DNA of 20,152 bases, from assembly GCF_001602625.1 (NCBI RefSeq), contig NZ_LECR01000039.1, positions 1 through 20,152 on the forward strand, given 5' to 3'. The stretch comes from Sodalis-like endosymbiont of Proechinophthirus fluctus. Lineage in GTDB: Bacteria > Pseudomonadota > Gammaproteobacteria > Enterobacterales > Enterobacteriaceae. Of this stretch, positions 1-8,862 are shown in pieces (within the stretch, counting starts at the first letter, position 1; every line of letters begins with the position of its first letter). Below the pieces are notes generated by a model. It saw nothing but the letters and a program-made list of their open reading frames with translations, was not told where the DNA came from and searched no databases. The position numbers and the translations under genes are program-made.

Positions 1-534
1 GAAGCGCCGCTGCATGATCATCTGCTTGAGCCGCAGCCAGAGCAAAGGTTGATTTACCAGCGCGCTTACACCGATGATAAGGACACCGCCGTTGGCGTAA
101 TGCACCAGGCCCGGCTGCAGATCGATCACATCCTGGTAGCAGCGCAGCGCACCAAACAGCGGCTCATATTCCACCCAGGACTGCCACACGCAGGTGTCGC
201 GTGCGGCGAAGTTATCATCAATCTTGGTCGCCGGCTGCTCACTTACACCCATACTGGTCACGACATAGCGGCTGCCGACAACCTGCCCCGATGCCGGCAG
301 GATCTGTTTTACTGTCTCGGCAATTAGCTGAAAATATTCATCCTCTTCTTGTGCCGTTAGCAGCATAAAACGGCTGGGCGAGCGTGAATGGCAAAATTGC
401 GTCAACCCGTCCGTAAGACGGGCCTGAAGCATTGCCAAAGGAGCGGACAGAGGCGGACAAGATTGGTCAAATACCACCGCGAAACTGGCCAGATCGGGCA
501 GTAAATATTTCCATTCTAATTTTTTATTAGTCAA
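1..534 (-). CDS. lonH: LonH (YcbZ), Lon-like protease homologue, N-terminal part; runs off the left edge
   Basis: The minus strand is open for 178 codons from a TTG start to the window edge. The protein begins LTNKKLEWKYLLPDL, which lines up residue for residue with the start of E. coli YcbZ/LonH (MTITKLAWRDLVPD), so TTG is the most likely start even though no strong ribosome binding site is visible. Further matches are SRFMLLTAQEEDEY, DDNFAARDTCVW and LQPGLVHYANGGVLII, all in the N-terminal region that precedes the Lon-type protease domain. The catalytic part lies outside the window, so integrity of the whole gene cannot be judged. Members of this family are Lon-like proteins of about 590 residues whose cellular role is poorly defined. 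The gene is divergent from matP, 193 bases away, as in E. coli. Identity is confident; function is by family only. Confidence 0.88.
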   Translation of the reverse strand, partial: MTNKKLEWKYLLPDLASFAVVFDQSCPPLSAPLAMLQARLTDGLTQFCHSRSPSRFMLLTAQEEDEYFQLIAETVKQILPASGQVVGSRYVVTSMGVSEQPATKIDDNFAARDTCVWQSWVEYEPLFGALRCYQDVIDLQPGLVHYANGGVLIIGVSALVNQPLLWLRLKQMIMQRRF

Positions 535-727
535 AATGATAAATAACGTCGCTGTTCAGGGAAACGCTGATTATACAAGAAGAGACATTGCTTCGTCTCG
601 GCCTGTTTTGCTCAATGACGCATCACTGCCTCAACCCTCGATGCAGGAGTCAAATGATCGGCATGGACAAATAACAACCAAAAATGCTACCATCAGGCAC
701 AGGTTACATAGTTACAGGTGCGCTCCT

Positions 728-1188
728 ATGAAATACCAGCAGCTTGAAAGCCTGGAAACCCGATTGGAAGTGGAAATACCTGATTAAAAAACACCGTGAA
801 GGGGAGCGAATCTCCCGTCACGAAGAGAACAGCGCGGCAGTAGAATCTGTTCAGGAGCTTATCAGTTATCAACACCAGCCGGAAAAAATCCTGAAATGGA
901 TTCGTGAGTCGATGCATCCCGTGCTGGAAAACCGCATGAAGCCAAACTATTCGGACGCGGCGCAAGCGGTACTTTAACGCTGAACATCAACATACGTGCA
1001 AGAAATCTGTCGATCTGGAATACCAGGTTTGGCAACGGTTGGCCGCGATGGCACAGCGACGTGGAAACACTATATCAGAAACTATTATTAACCTGCTAGA
1101 AGATGCGGAACGCAAGGAAAAAGCTAACAAAGTCCTGTCGTCTTTGCGCAGCGACCTGAAGGCTATCCTCGGCGAAAAAATCAACTGA
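728..1188 (+). pseudogene. matP: matP (ycbG), Ter macrodomain organiser, two frameshifts
   Basis: The start MKYQQLESLE matches the E. coli MatP start, with an AGGTG ribosome binding site upstream. An extra base near position 760 shifts the frame; reading resumes with WKWKYLIKKHREGE and runs to NRMKP. A second extra base near 943 shifts it again before [16 protein letters not shown]. The rest ([22 protein letters not shown], then [12 protein letters not shown] and LGEKIN) is open to the stop. Removing the two insertions gives 152 residues, the family length (150 in E. coli). The ribbon-helix-helix region is therefore still readable. MatP binds matS sites in the terminus region and delays segregation of that domain. 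The remaining sequence is well preserved, so inactivation looks recent unless the two insertions are sequencing errors. I found no matS-like palindrome in the window. Confidence 0.9.
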
Positions 1189-2099
1189 TTGCCGCAAAGG
1201 GCTATGCCATAAGGGCTATGCCCCACCCCTTCTTTCGCGAGACAGCAGTAGGGTCCTATCTTCTGTCGCGCCAATATCGACACTCTATGACCATATTAGC
1301 TAATCACATTAGCTAACCACATTAGCACTGTGCGGCGAAATGGAAGATACAGCGATAACGGTGAGATACTGCCATGACGAGGCAACTTAGTCCGGCATAA
1401 TTACCTGAATTGTGCAATTGATTTATGGTAGTCTGAATAATTCACATAGGCAGAAACGATTGACGGAGATTTTATTGGGTTGAATACACAACTACCCGTT
1501 CATATTCCCTTCACGCCGACGCCAAGTTACCACCACATCATCGATTAACGCTTCAGACCCTGCTTCCATGGCCTCCACAAATACCTCTTCGCCCCGCGCT
1601 ACCGAGCGCGCGCGGCAGCCACCGCCGCGGCATTGGCGCTAACTTTGCCACTGTGACAAACTTCAGCCCATCGTCACTGTCGCTGCCGAGGGTGAATTCT
1701 GAGCCTTGAGAAGGCGAATTCGCAACTTCCGTGGTTGTATAGGAATTGCGATGGTGCATGGTATTACGGCTCTATGACCGGGGGGAAGCGATGCATCGGG
1801 GAGTTATACAGACCACGTGGCTTGCCCAAATTTTGCATAAATTGCGCTAATTTTACTTTTGATATGTAGATGAGGACGGCAATCGTGCTTACATGTCCTA
1901 TTATCGGTACCGGATTAGCAGCCTCAATGGCCTGTTGAGTAACGAATGACGCTATCTTCACTCGCTTAGTACGCATATTTTGAATACCCTAACCAGAGAT
2001 TGTAATAATTATAATTATGGGAATATCTTCTGTTAGCTTTTGGGAGATTAAGGTTAATCGATAATGTATCGCTAAGCACTTTAGATTGATTTAAAAAAT
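1189..2099. other. Intergenic or decayed stretch without a recognisable gene
   Basis: All frames are closed by frequent stops and no family was recognised. Just after matP there is a two-copy direct repeat of AAGGGCTATGCC at about 1197-1222, followed by the 13-base tandem repeat listed separately. Positions 1560-1640 are unusually GC-rich and alanine/proline/arginine-rich in translation. Short open runs on the minus strand at 1553-1759 and 1764-1976 have no supporting similarity. In the E. coli arrangement matP and ompA are close neighbours, so this stretch is probably either a decayed insertion or a lineage-specific gene that can no longer be read. Confidence 0.4.
1292..1330. repeat. Three-copy 13-base tandem repeat
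   Basis: Three head-to-tail copies of a 13-base unit lie here: CATATTAGCTAAT, CACATTAGCTAAC and CACATTAGCACTG. The first two differ at two positions and the third diverges at its 3' end. The repeat lies about 100 bases downstream of the matP stop codon, in sequence with no gene. It may be a slippage product; nothing indicates a binding-site function. Confidence 0.8.
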
Positions 2100-2652
2100 T
2101 CAACATGGAATCTTCTCTGCTCAAGGGACACCTTGCTGTGAACAATGTTTTCAGTTTGTAATGCCGGATCTTCGATTGCGTCCGATGCGGATCTTAAAAT
2201 GGTTTGTAAACCCATCTTTTCCTCTCTAAAGGGTGTTAACTTTTTTGCCTTGATCGACTCTTTTTCCTGCGGTGGGTGTGCGTAGCAGGATAGGTTGTTG
2301 GTATCATCTTTGGCAGCAAGTGGTGTTTCAACGGTGGCGATGGGTTTCTCTGCAGTATTGGGGAGGTATATCGCGCTTTATTTTCGTGGCATTATTGGGT
2401 TTTAGATCTGATAATGTTGCTGGCGCGGTATTATCACTAGAGTGAAAGAAAATAGAAAATTCCTCTCCAAAGACAGTAAAAAGTGGTGGTATACTTCCTT
2501 CTTTTCTTTCTGCCTGATAGAGATACTGTTGGGTTAATCCGAGATGAGAATGATCTTGGGGATTCTTCTTGTTTCTCGAGCTCAGATAAATGTATTTTAT
2601 TATCATTAATATATTCGTTTGTTTCTTTCTCGGTAATTCTAGCCCATATCAA
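2100..2652 (-). pseudogene. Possible decayed gene of unknown function
   Basis: The minus strand holds overlapping open runs in two frames that can be read as one decaying protein. It begins MIWARITEKETNEYIND, then SSRINPTVSLSGRKKRRK, then after a frame change NTAPATLSDLKPNNATK, and later FREERWVYKPF. The composition is polar and charged. I do not recognise a family. The longest uninterrupted stretch is only 92 codons, so this could be chance, but the frames join without large gaps and are more open than the flanking sequence. No ribosome binding site is evident upstream of the proposed start. Confidence 0.25.
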
Positions 2653-2659
2653 ACTTCAA

Positions 2660-3465
2660 TATTGTGATTGAGTCGGAGTCAAATTTGATTCTCATCGATC
2701 CTGTGGCTGGAGATATTCACAGATAACGCCCATCATTTTCTCACTATTGCCGGCGGCTTCGAGGGGGGGAGCGACTATCAAACAAGAGTGGGACGGTATC
2801 GACAAAGCGCATCATGAGAGCGTCACTCCAACAGCCCTCTCTCTTTGTCTTTCTCCTTCTGCTTAACTAGCCGTTGCGCTAACCAGAGTGAGCATATCTG
2901 ACAAAATATCGAAAATATGCAACATGCAAGCGTGGTGAGAAGAGAATACCGTGGTGGGGAAATTAACCATTGCGAGGAAAGGTAGAAAAATGTTTGAGAT
3001 TTTCTCTAATGTCTGAAAAATTATCGCTTTTCAAACCCTATAGTATGCCTCATAGCGCTGGTATTTTCCCCTATGTCACGTGGCGACTGCGCGGCTCGTC
3101 TACAACAGCCTGATACACTTCGTTGTTGTATTAACGTCAGCGGCTTGACGACGATTTAATGGCGAAAGGTCTCATCGAGAATGAATTATCTCTTATTACG
3201 TTGAAGAGGTGCACACCAGCGTCGGCATATCAATAAATTCGGAAAATGCAGCAGGGCCAGTGGCCCTTGTATAGCGACGATGCGTGTCATTGACTGTAAT
3301 GAGCCAAGATAATGTACAGGGGAGGTCGTCTATAGGGAATTGAAAACATTAGCGGCCCGATGGGTGCCGGATACAGATTATGTGCCGCAGCCATAACTTA
3401 GTCGCAAAAACATTAACTAGCAATAACCTACGTCTCCGCAGCTGAAAAAAGGGGTTAACCTGAAA
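2660..3465. other. Stretch without a recognisable gene
   Basis: About 800 bases with stops in every frame. I saw no similarity to known proteins, no RNA gene and no transposon ends. A run of seven G residues occurs at 2763-2769. The sequence ends at the terminator of the convergent ompA transcript. Confidence 0.4.
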
Positions 3466-3493
3466 TATAAACCCCAATGAAGCGGGGTTTATA
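3466..3493 (-). terminator. ompA rho-independent terminator
   Basis: A perfect 10-base-pair inverted repeat (TATAAACCCC and GGGGTTTATA) with an 8-base loop begins 15 bases after the ompA stop codon. Read on the minus strand it is followed by a T-rich tail (TTTCAGG after a TTTATA arm). Position and form fit an intrinsic terminator of the ompA transcript. Confidence 0.8.
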
Positions 3494-3507
3494 AGCGTCA
3501 CGATAAC

Positions 3508-4569
3508 TTAAGTCTGCGGTTGGATTACCACATCTTTGATGCCTTTCACTTCGATCTCTGCTCGACGATCCGGGGCCAGGCAGCTGATGATTGGGGCACG
3601 GCCTTTCGCGCTGTTACAGGTATTGCCAGTAACTGGGTTAGATTTACCCATACCGCGTGCGGAAATTTTGTCGGAAGGGATACCTTTAGAAACCAGGTAG
3701 CTTACGACGCTCTGTGCGCGCGCCTGAGACAGTTTCTTATTGTAGGCGTCGGAACCGATACGGTCGGTGTAGCCAAGAATGATAATGGATCCGTCTTTCG
3801 GATCCATCGAGCTCAGCTGGGAGTACAACTGAGCCAGCGCTTGCTGACCTTCCGGTTTCAGCGTGGCTTTGTCAAAGCCGAACAGCACGTCAGACTTCAG
3901 GGTGAAGCGCTTGGTCTGAACAACTGGAGCCTGGGTCGGAGTAGTTATATCGTCCTGGCCAAAGCGGTATAACACGCCAACGCTCAGCATAGAGTTATCA
4001 GGACGGGTACCGACGGTATCGGCATCACCGATGTTGTTAACCCACTGGTAGTCCAGACGGGTAGCCCAGTTTTTAGTCCAGGCATATTCTAGACCTACAG
4101 CGGCTAGCGGGGAAAAGCCGGTATCGTGGTCGCTTACGCGGCCTGCATTGCCGTTGTTATAAGCGCCCTTGGAATCAGCACGCCATACCATGCCGCCCAG
4201 ACGGGTGTAGATGTCCAGGTCGTCGGTCAGCGGGTAGCCCAGCTTGGCGGCCAGGGAAATACCCTGCGCTTTGAAAGCACCATTTTTTTTCATGCTGCCT
4301 TTGTACGCCATACGGCCCAGCCAGTCGTATCCCAGCTCGAAACCAAGGTACTGGTTCGCCTGATATCCGACGAAAGCACCTGAGCCTAACTGGTCATCAC
4401 GGGTAGGACCGTTGCCGATGTGGTTGTCGAAACCGTTACCATAGAAACCGGTATCGTGGTACTTTGACCAGCTCAGTTTGCCACCAGCGTACCAGGTATC
4501 ATCTTTCGGAGCAGCTTGTGCTACGGTTGCAAAACCTGCCAGTGCCACTGCAATAGCTGTCTTTTTCAT
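3508..4569 (-). CDS. ompA: Outer membrane protein A
   Basis: This intact gene encodes a 353-residue precursor (E. coli: 346). The start is the internal ATG preceded by AACGAGGCACAACC, which corresponds to the E. coli ompA ribosome binding site; the upstream in-frame ATG at 4593 lies in the leader. The signal peptide is [19 protein letters not shown], cleaved before [11 protein letters not shown]. An eight-strand barrel follows ([53 protein letters not shown]). A shortened hinge lacks the E. coli alanine-proline repeat. The OmpA-like periplasmic domain contains [20 protein letters not shown], with the peptidoglycan-binding Asp and Arg, plus the conserved cysteine pair. Two surface loops are longer than in E. 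coli: loop 1 ([17 protein letters not shown]) and loop 3 ([19 protein letters not shown]). OmpA anchors the outer membrane to the cell wall. From memory, loop differences in Sodalis OmpA have been linked experimentally to host tolerance and biofilm formation. Confidence 0.98.
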   Translation of the reverse strand: MKKTAIAVALAGFATVAQAAPKDDTWYAGGKLSWSKYHDTGFYGNGFDNHIGNGPTRDDQLGSGAFVGYQANQYLGFELGYDWLGRMAYKGSMKKNGAFKAQGISLAAKLGYPLTDDLDIYTRLGGMVWRADSKGAYNNGNAGRVSDHDTGFSPLAAVGLEYAWTKNWATRLDYQWVNNIGDADTVGTRPDNSMLSVGVLYRFGQDDITTPTQAPVVQTKRFTLKSDVLFGFDKATLKPEGQQALAQLYSQLSSMDPKDGSIIILGYTDRIGSDAYNKKLSQARAQSVVSYLVSKGIPSDKISARGMGKSNPVTGNTCNSAKGRAPIISCLAPDRRAEIEVKGIKDVVIQPQT

Positions 4570-4594
4570 TGGTTGTGCCTCGTTATCATCCAAA
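4570..4594 (-). promoter_or_regulatory. ompA translation-initiation region, probable small-RNA target
   Basis: On the minus strand the sequence immediately before the ompA start reads TTTGGATGATAACGAGGC and is the same as the end of the E. coli ompA leader. In E. coli this region carries the ribosome binding site and is the pairing site of the envelope-stress small RNA MicA. Strict conservation beside a leader that is otherwise very different suggests that post-transcriptional control is kept. MicA itself is not in the window, so pairing is an inference. Confidence 0.6.
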
Positions 4595-4984
4595 TAGGCA
4601 ATGAGTTTTTAAAGTTAATTTTAGAAATCTTGTTACCGGCGTTCGTTCTCACACTCTGTGCATTGCCATTAAAATAGCGTTATAGAGCAACCCCGGCGAA
4701 TTAAAGTCTACAACGAAGTAGGAAACTTACAAGTAAGATGTAGTAATCCGCTAATAAAAAAGCGTTCAGGGCAACAAACGAGGAAAAGGGGCAAAAAACG
4801 TTGCGGAGAGGAAATAAAATTGTCTCTAATCCAAATATATACTGTATTTAAAAAATTTAAGAAAATAAAATTCTAGTAAAATGGTATTTTTACCAGATAA
4901 AAACCTAGTTTTAACTTAATGATACAAAATTGAGTGAATTTTTAACTCTGAAAATTGCCCGAAATGACGATTCGAGCCGTTTTG
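4595..4984. other. ompA upstream region, AT-rich, no gene
   Basis: This is the ompA upstream and leader region. It is strongly AT-rich at 4800-4940 and contains no open frame. A minus-strand promoter for ompA must lie here, but I could not pick a single convincing -35/-10 pair. The leader beyond the last 25 bases does not resemble the E. coli ompA leader. Confidence 0.5.
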
Positions 4985-5314
4985 TGGATATATGATGAAA
5001 CCGGAAAGCTTCCGCCTTGCTGGGCGGCATTTCTACAAACGACACTTATCCGTTTCCGACAGCTCAGCGGGAAATCCACTCCAGAATGATACTGAAATTG
5101 CCGGTGAGTAAAGATTTTTCCATTGCCGTGACGGTATCGAACGCCAACAGCTGACGCAGAAGCGGCAGCAGAATATGTCAGACCACCGGCTGATCTTCGA
5201 TATAAACCACTTCGCTGATTCCTCCCTGTGTCAAAGGCACATTCACGCTTTCAAGCTTGGGCAACCGCGACGGCCTGCGCTGGTAATAGGTGTGGCAAAA
5301 GGACGAGTTTGCAT
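4985..5314 (-). pseudogene. sulA: sulA, SOS cell-division inhibitor, decayed
   Basis: Read on the minus strand from the ATG at 5314, the first 24 codons are open and then hit a stop. In the next frame comes ISEVVYIEDQPVV, matching ISEVVYREDQPMM of E. coli SulA. After another stop come HILLPLLRQL (LLLLPLLQQL) and, past an internal deletion, LLTGNFSIILEWIS (LRTGNYSVVIGWLA) and GFIIYP (GFIMRP). Position next to ompA on the same strand is as in E. coli. The remaining coding length is about 110 codons against 169 in E. coli, and the LRQL-to-LLTGN gap removes the central part. SulA blocks FtsZ polymerisation during the SOS response. I see no LexA box in the upstream sequence. The gene cannot make a working product. 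Confidence 0.78.
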
Positions 5315-5479
5315 TGGATATCTATTCCTATGCTACTATATAAAAAGATAATATCCCAGGATGCGCAGTAATAAAATTAACCAAAAAATTCAATCGGTAT
5401 TGCAGATCCATGAATAGGTATTTATGTAGGGAGAATTAAGTTGATAGCCTGGTGCTGCGGGACGTGACGCAGCAGTGGC

Positions 5480-6333
5480 AAGGATCCCGTTATACCTGAT
5501 GTCACTTCGGTCGGAATCTTACTCTGCTGCGCTATCAACCGGTTGCGTCCGGTCAATTCGGGGAGCAGAGCCGGCTTTCTGCATCACCAGCTTTTCCCGG
5601 GCTCCTGGCTCCAGGCTCCAGCTGTGCGGATACGCGTCGGCAGGTTTTCGTACTCCTGGTTGACGCGCCTGAAAAGCATCGCCGTTCTGATGATGTATGA
5701 CATCGTCCACGTAACAGGTAGCGTCATAAGGATATTTGCTGGATTGCCGATAAGCCCCGGTATGAGCACCGAGGGTGGAAATATAACTGAGAAAGGTATG
5801 ACTCAGACACAATAAGTGGAAGGAGTGATCCATAAGCTCCCCGCCCGGTTTTCGGCGGACATATTCGACAATACCGACGCTAGTGCCGCATCACGGTTGT
5901 GTGCGTCCCAGCGTGCTACGTGATGGCCGAGGCGGGTTGTCTTTGTCTTGATGGTATTGTACCAAAATGGCATCCAGATAGCGGCAGTTGACGGTCAGGT
6001 TTTTTCACCACAGGGCGATCAGGCTCCAAAATCGCCAGTCAGGCCAGGTAATACTTACTGCAGCTCAGGTCATGGCGCAGCCCACTATAAGGTATCAAAT
6101 AGCCGCGATAGCGTGACCTCAAAACCCTCGCCGACTAGGTTGAAGTAGAGCATCACCAGCAGGGTGATAAACAGGGTGACCTAGTTTTAGCTGTTGCTAA
6201 AGGCAAAAAACAGCGTGCCGTTCAACACAATAAAAGCACCAGCTGACCTTCAGTAGACGGTAAAAATACAGCACCAGCAAGCCAGTCAATACCCCGGCAA
6301 CGGTGCCTATAATACGCAGTGGCGGCCGCTGTA
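5480..6333 (-). pseudogene. yccS: yccS, inner-membrane protein of the FUSC/YccS family, 5' half deleted
   Basis: The C-terminal portion is clear on the minus strand. It reads LLCLSHTFLSYISTLGAH (E. coli LLCLNHTFTSYISALGAH), then CYVDDVIHHQ (CYVDDALHHQ), SLEPGAREKLVMQK and, after a frame change, LLPELTGRNRLIAQQ. Upstream parts are scattered over frames: LRIIGTVAGVLTGLLVLYF, EGQLVLL, SITWPDWRFW and NCRYLDAILVQYHQDKDN. Homology stops near 6333, where the sequence abuts the helD relic. About 460 N-terminal residues of the roughly 717-residue family protein are gone, including its first membrane domain, and internal transmembrane segments are also shortened. Numerous stops and frameshifts remain. 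The family is a putative transporter-like membrane protein of uncertain substrate. Confidence 0.88.
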
Positions 6334-6339
6334 ACACTG

Positions 6340-7667
6340 TCGCTGCCCGTCGCCTGGCTGTCAGGTTTTGCTGCTGGCGTTCGGCCGCCAGGCAGCGCGG
6401 GAAATAGACGATCGCCTGAGGCAGTGGCTAGATGTGGATACGATTCAGGCAAGCACCTTTCATGCCTTGGCGCTAATGATTGTCCTTCAAGGCAGTAAAA
6501 GGCGCCGGCCATAAGTCAGCTTGAAAGCGACGGCGCCGTGTGGCGTAAGCTGTAAGCTGCTGATTGACCATTGGTGGCAGCAGTGGATTGGCGAGGACTG
6601 GGCTGGGAAGTGCCAGTCGGACGGCGATTTCTGGCAAAAAGATAAACTAGCTAACCGTATGACAGGACGGCTAGAACGCTGGATCGGGCTGATTTATTTG
6701 CACGGCGGCAGCCAGGACGAGATGATAGATGCGTTGCCTGATGAATTGCAAGAACGGTTTCAAAAACGCGTCCGTCTGCGCTGCTGACGCCGCTGCTGAA
6801 AGCCTGGAAAAGACATTAAAAGAAGAGGGTGCAGGCAGTAGGCCTTTTTACAGAATATCCAATATCCACCGCCACCGCCTGGTAGATATTCTGTAAAAAG
6901 GGCCGCTTCGTGAGCCCATGGAAACATATCCTGGTGGGTGAGTTTTCAAGATCTCGCCCTAGAGTTCCAGGATTATTACCGCTCTGTGCCAACATACTAC
7001 ATTGTTCGCCGTCGAGGATAATTAGCAAACGATCTGCTGCTTCAGCAGCGAGGAACTGACGTTGACCACCGCCTTCAGCATGAGTTTTGGAGGCGGTGAT
7101 CCGCTGGCTCTAGATACTACTTACCGCTTCAATCAACGTATTGGCGAAGTGGCAAACCAGTTTTTGCAGTAAAAATCCAGTTTCAACTGGCAAAGCCGCT
7201 CAACGGCCTGACCCGAGGCGGCAAAAAAGCGTTGTTGATCATGCACAAAGATCAGCTTGACGCGCTTTTAAACAAACTCAACGGTTTCGTCACGCGGGCG
7301 CAACACATCCTGGTGCCGGCACGTTATCACCATCTGCTGCATCCGGCACGGCTGGCGAAAGCGGAGACACGCTGCTCAACCTGACATTGATTTTATGACT
7401 ATCTATGCCAGTAAAGGGCATCAAGAGGAGTATGTAATCATTGTCGGCATTAACGATGGAGGTGATGGTTTTCCTGCCCCGGCGAGGGAATTGATTATCG
7501 AACAGGTTCTCCTTCCCCAACCGGAAGACTACCTGAACGCGGAAGAGCGTCGCCTGCTGTTACGTGGCGCTTACCCACTCCAAAGAGCAGGTCTGCCTGC
7601 TAAGGCGAACTCCTCAGTATTCATTGAGGAACTGCTAAGTAGGGATTCCGCGGGCGAAAAAACCTAA
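6340..7667 (+). pseudogene. helD: helD, DNA helicase IV, truncated and frameshifted
   Basis: Homology to E. coli helicase IV begins near 6355 with QVLLLAFGRQAAREIDDRL and continues as STFHALALMIVLQGS and QLESDGAVWRKL. Next come GDFWQKDKLANRM, LERWIGLIYLHGGSQDEMID, KGRFVSPWKHILVGEF, LDTTYRFNQRIGEVANQFLQ and DQLDALLNKLNGF. It ends with FMTIYASKGHQEEYVIIVGI and an intact stop at 7667. About 240 N-terminal residues are missing, including the Walker A motif GAGSGKT. The DEFQD Walker B motif is altered to GEF followed by a one-base insertion. Several stops, frameshifts and the inverted repeat at 6843-6901 interrupt the frame. Helicase IV is a superfamily 1 3'-5' helicase with a minor role in recombination and repair. 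It cannot be functional here. Confidence 0.93.
6843..6901. repeat. Inverted repeat with an inverted spacer inside helD
   Basis: Two 17-base arms, CCTTTTTACAGAATATC (6843-6859) and its exact reverse complement (6885-6901), flank a 25-base spacer. Read on the opposite strand, spacer plus left arm encode IYQAVAVDI, which is the expected helD sequence just before the KGRF motif (E. coli LIHQAIVILEKGRF). The spacer is therefore backwards relative to the gene, and the right arm is a second forward copy. Both arms carry the same in-frame TAA, which suggests the nonsense mutation preceded the rearrangement. Confidence 0.85.
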
Positions 7668-7704
7668 GCGGCGCATATCGTATCATGGCGCAGATTTAGC
7701 TCCG

Positions 7705-8171
7705 TTAAAAGGGCAGGCACTCTGTTAGATAACACGTTGATAATCGGGGATAGCGATCGCCACGTCCTGATGGAAAAAGAGCGAAGCTTATTAGAAAATC
7801 GGCGGTAGAGAGCGGTTAGTGGCCACGCGGATACTCCACACACCGTCGCCAGACGCAACAGCGCTTTGATATCCGGCCCCGTGCAGAACGGCATGTAGCG
7901 GATCACAGAAGAAAATCATCATATAGATTTTGCCTTCGGAAATCGGGGTATCTACCTATTGATCACCCTATCAGGCCACTGAGCATGCTGTTGATTGGCA
8001 AACCGGTTTCAAGCTGTACTAGATTGCCAGTGGTGCCGGTTGCGTACAACACATGTTCTGAAAGTTGCGCTTGTTAGTTCTCCACCCAGTTGAGCAGAGA
8101 CTATTTACAATGATTGTGCGCCACCAGCGCGATATGTTTGCGCATGATAATGTACAGATGGTTGATTCCAT
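7705..8171 (-). pseudogene. mgsA: mgsA, methylglyoxal synthase, decayed
   Basis: The minus strand begins MESTICTL, then in another frame RKHIALVAHNHCK followed by a stop (E. coli RKHIALVAHDHCK). Later pieces are [15 protein letters not shown] ([15 protein letters not shown]), [23 protein letters not shown] (PDVKALLRLATV) and IPDYQRVI before the terminal stop. Length (467 bases) is close to the 459 expected, so loss is by stops and small indels, not large deletion. The enzyme converts dihydroxyacetone phosphate to methylglyoxal and phosphate, relieving sugar-phosphate stress. It is convergent with helD, with 37 bases between the stops, as in E. coli. A bacterium with steady access to host sugar might not need this bypass, but that is inference. 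Confidence 0.92.
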
Positions 8172-8221
8172 GTCTAGATCCTTAAGTCAGAGATAGTCTG
8201 TCTATATAGACTACTGAAACT

Positions 8222-8640
8222 CTATTTCAATGCAAAGAGACAAATCGGCAAGTCGCTAAAAAAGCGCCGTTTATTTTGTCTCATCGCCAAAGGCTGACTG
8301 GCGTTGGCGCACCAAGCAAGAAAATTTTCCCGACTGGCCAAATCGGCCTGCAAAAACTAGAAGCGCAGTGTTTGCTCCACCTCTACGCTCGTAGAATCTA
8401 CGCGGGATAGACCGTATCGCCTGATGGGGGAGCTCGGCACCACCTACACCCATGGCAGGTGGTTATATTGCTCTAACGCGGCCAGTAAACCGTTTTTTTC
8501 CGCGTCGAGCCGGCTGACGCTGACCGGAAGCGGTTTCTGGCCTTGATTCTGTAGGCCGATCAGCAGATGACGGCAAAAACGTTCTCCCTCCGGCGTGGCT
8601 TGTCAACTTTGACAGTACAAATTTCATCATCCATATAAAT
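8222..8640 (-). pseudogene. yccT: yccT (DUF2057 family periplasmic protein), C-terminal relic
   Basis: On the minus strand the readable pieces are KPLPVSVSRLDAEKNGLLAALEQ and, after a frame change and stop, VEVEQTLRF then FLQADLASRENFLAWCANA. The last part matches the C-terminus of E. coli YccT ([27 protein letters not shown]) in pattern and spacing. The signal peptide and first half are not visible. Position between mgsA and yccU is the E. coli position. Proteins of this family are small, secreted to the periplasm and of uncertain function, with a reported link to curli regulation. The start and exact end cannot be fixed because several frames are involved. Confidence 0.68.
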
Positions 8641-8862
8641 AATTAAATTTTTTCAGTGAGTTGCATAGTTTTCGTCATCATATGGAAACCTGGTTAAGAT
8701 GCATAAACCCATAACTAGGATAGGATGCGCAGGAAGTTCATTATCTCACCTTATCATAACACACACAGAATAGTTAACTATATATTATTTATTTCTACTG
8801 ACGAAAGGTGTTTTTACTGGGTAGTGTACACTTAACATACCTTTTTTTCGCGTAGAACCGCC

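Noticed and set aside
3520..3972. 150-codon open frame on the plus strand
   Set aside because: It is exactly antisense to the periplasmic domain of ompA and has no similarity of its own; a shadow of a GC-biased real gene.
5129..5141. GTGACGGTATCGA as a possible matS site
   Set aside because: Only the left half fits the MatP site consensus GTGACRNYGTCAC; the palindrome is not completed.
5315..5420. LexA-controlled promoter expected for sulA
   Set aside because: No CTG-N10-CAG box is present upstream of the sulA relic, so no regulatory site was annotated.
5315..5480. sxy (tfoX) expected between sulA and yccS
   Set aside because: Only about 165 bases separate the two relics and nothing there resembles Sxy; it appears to be deleted.
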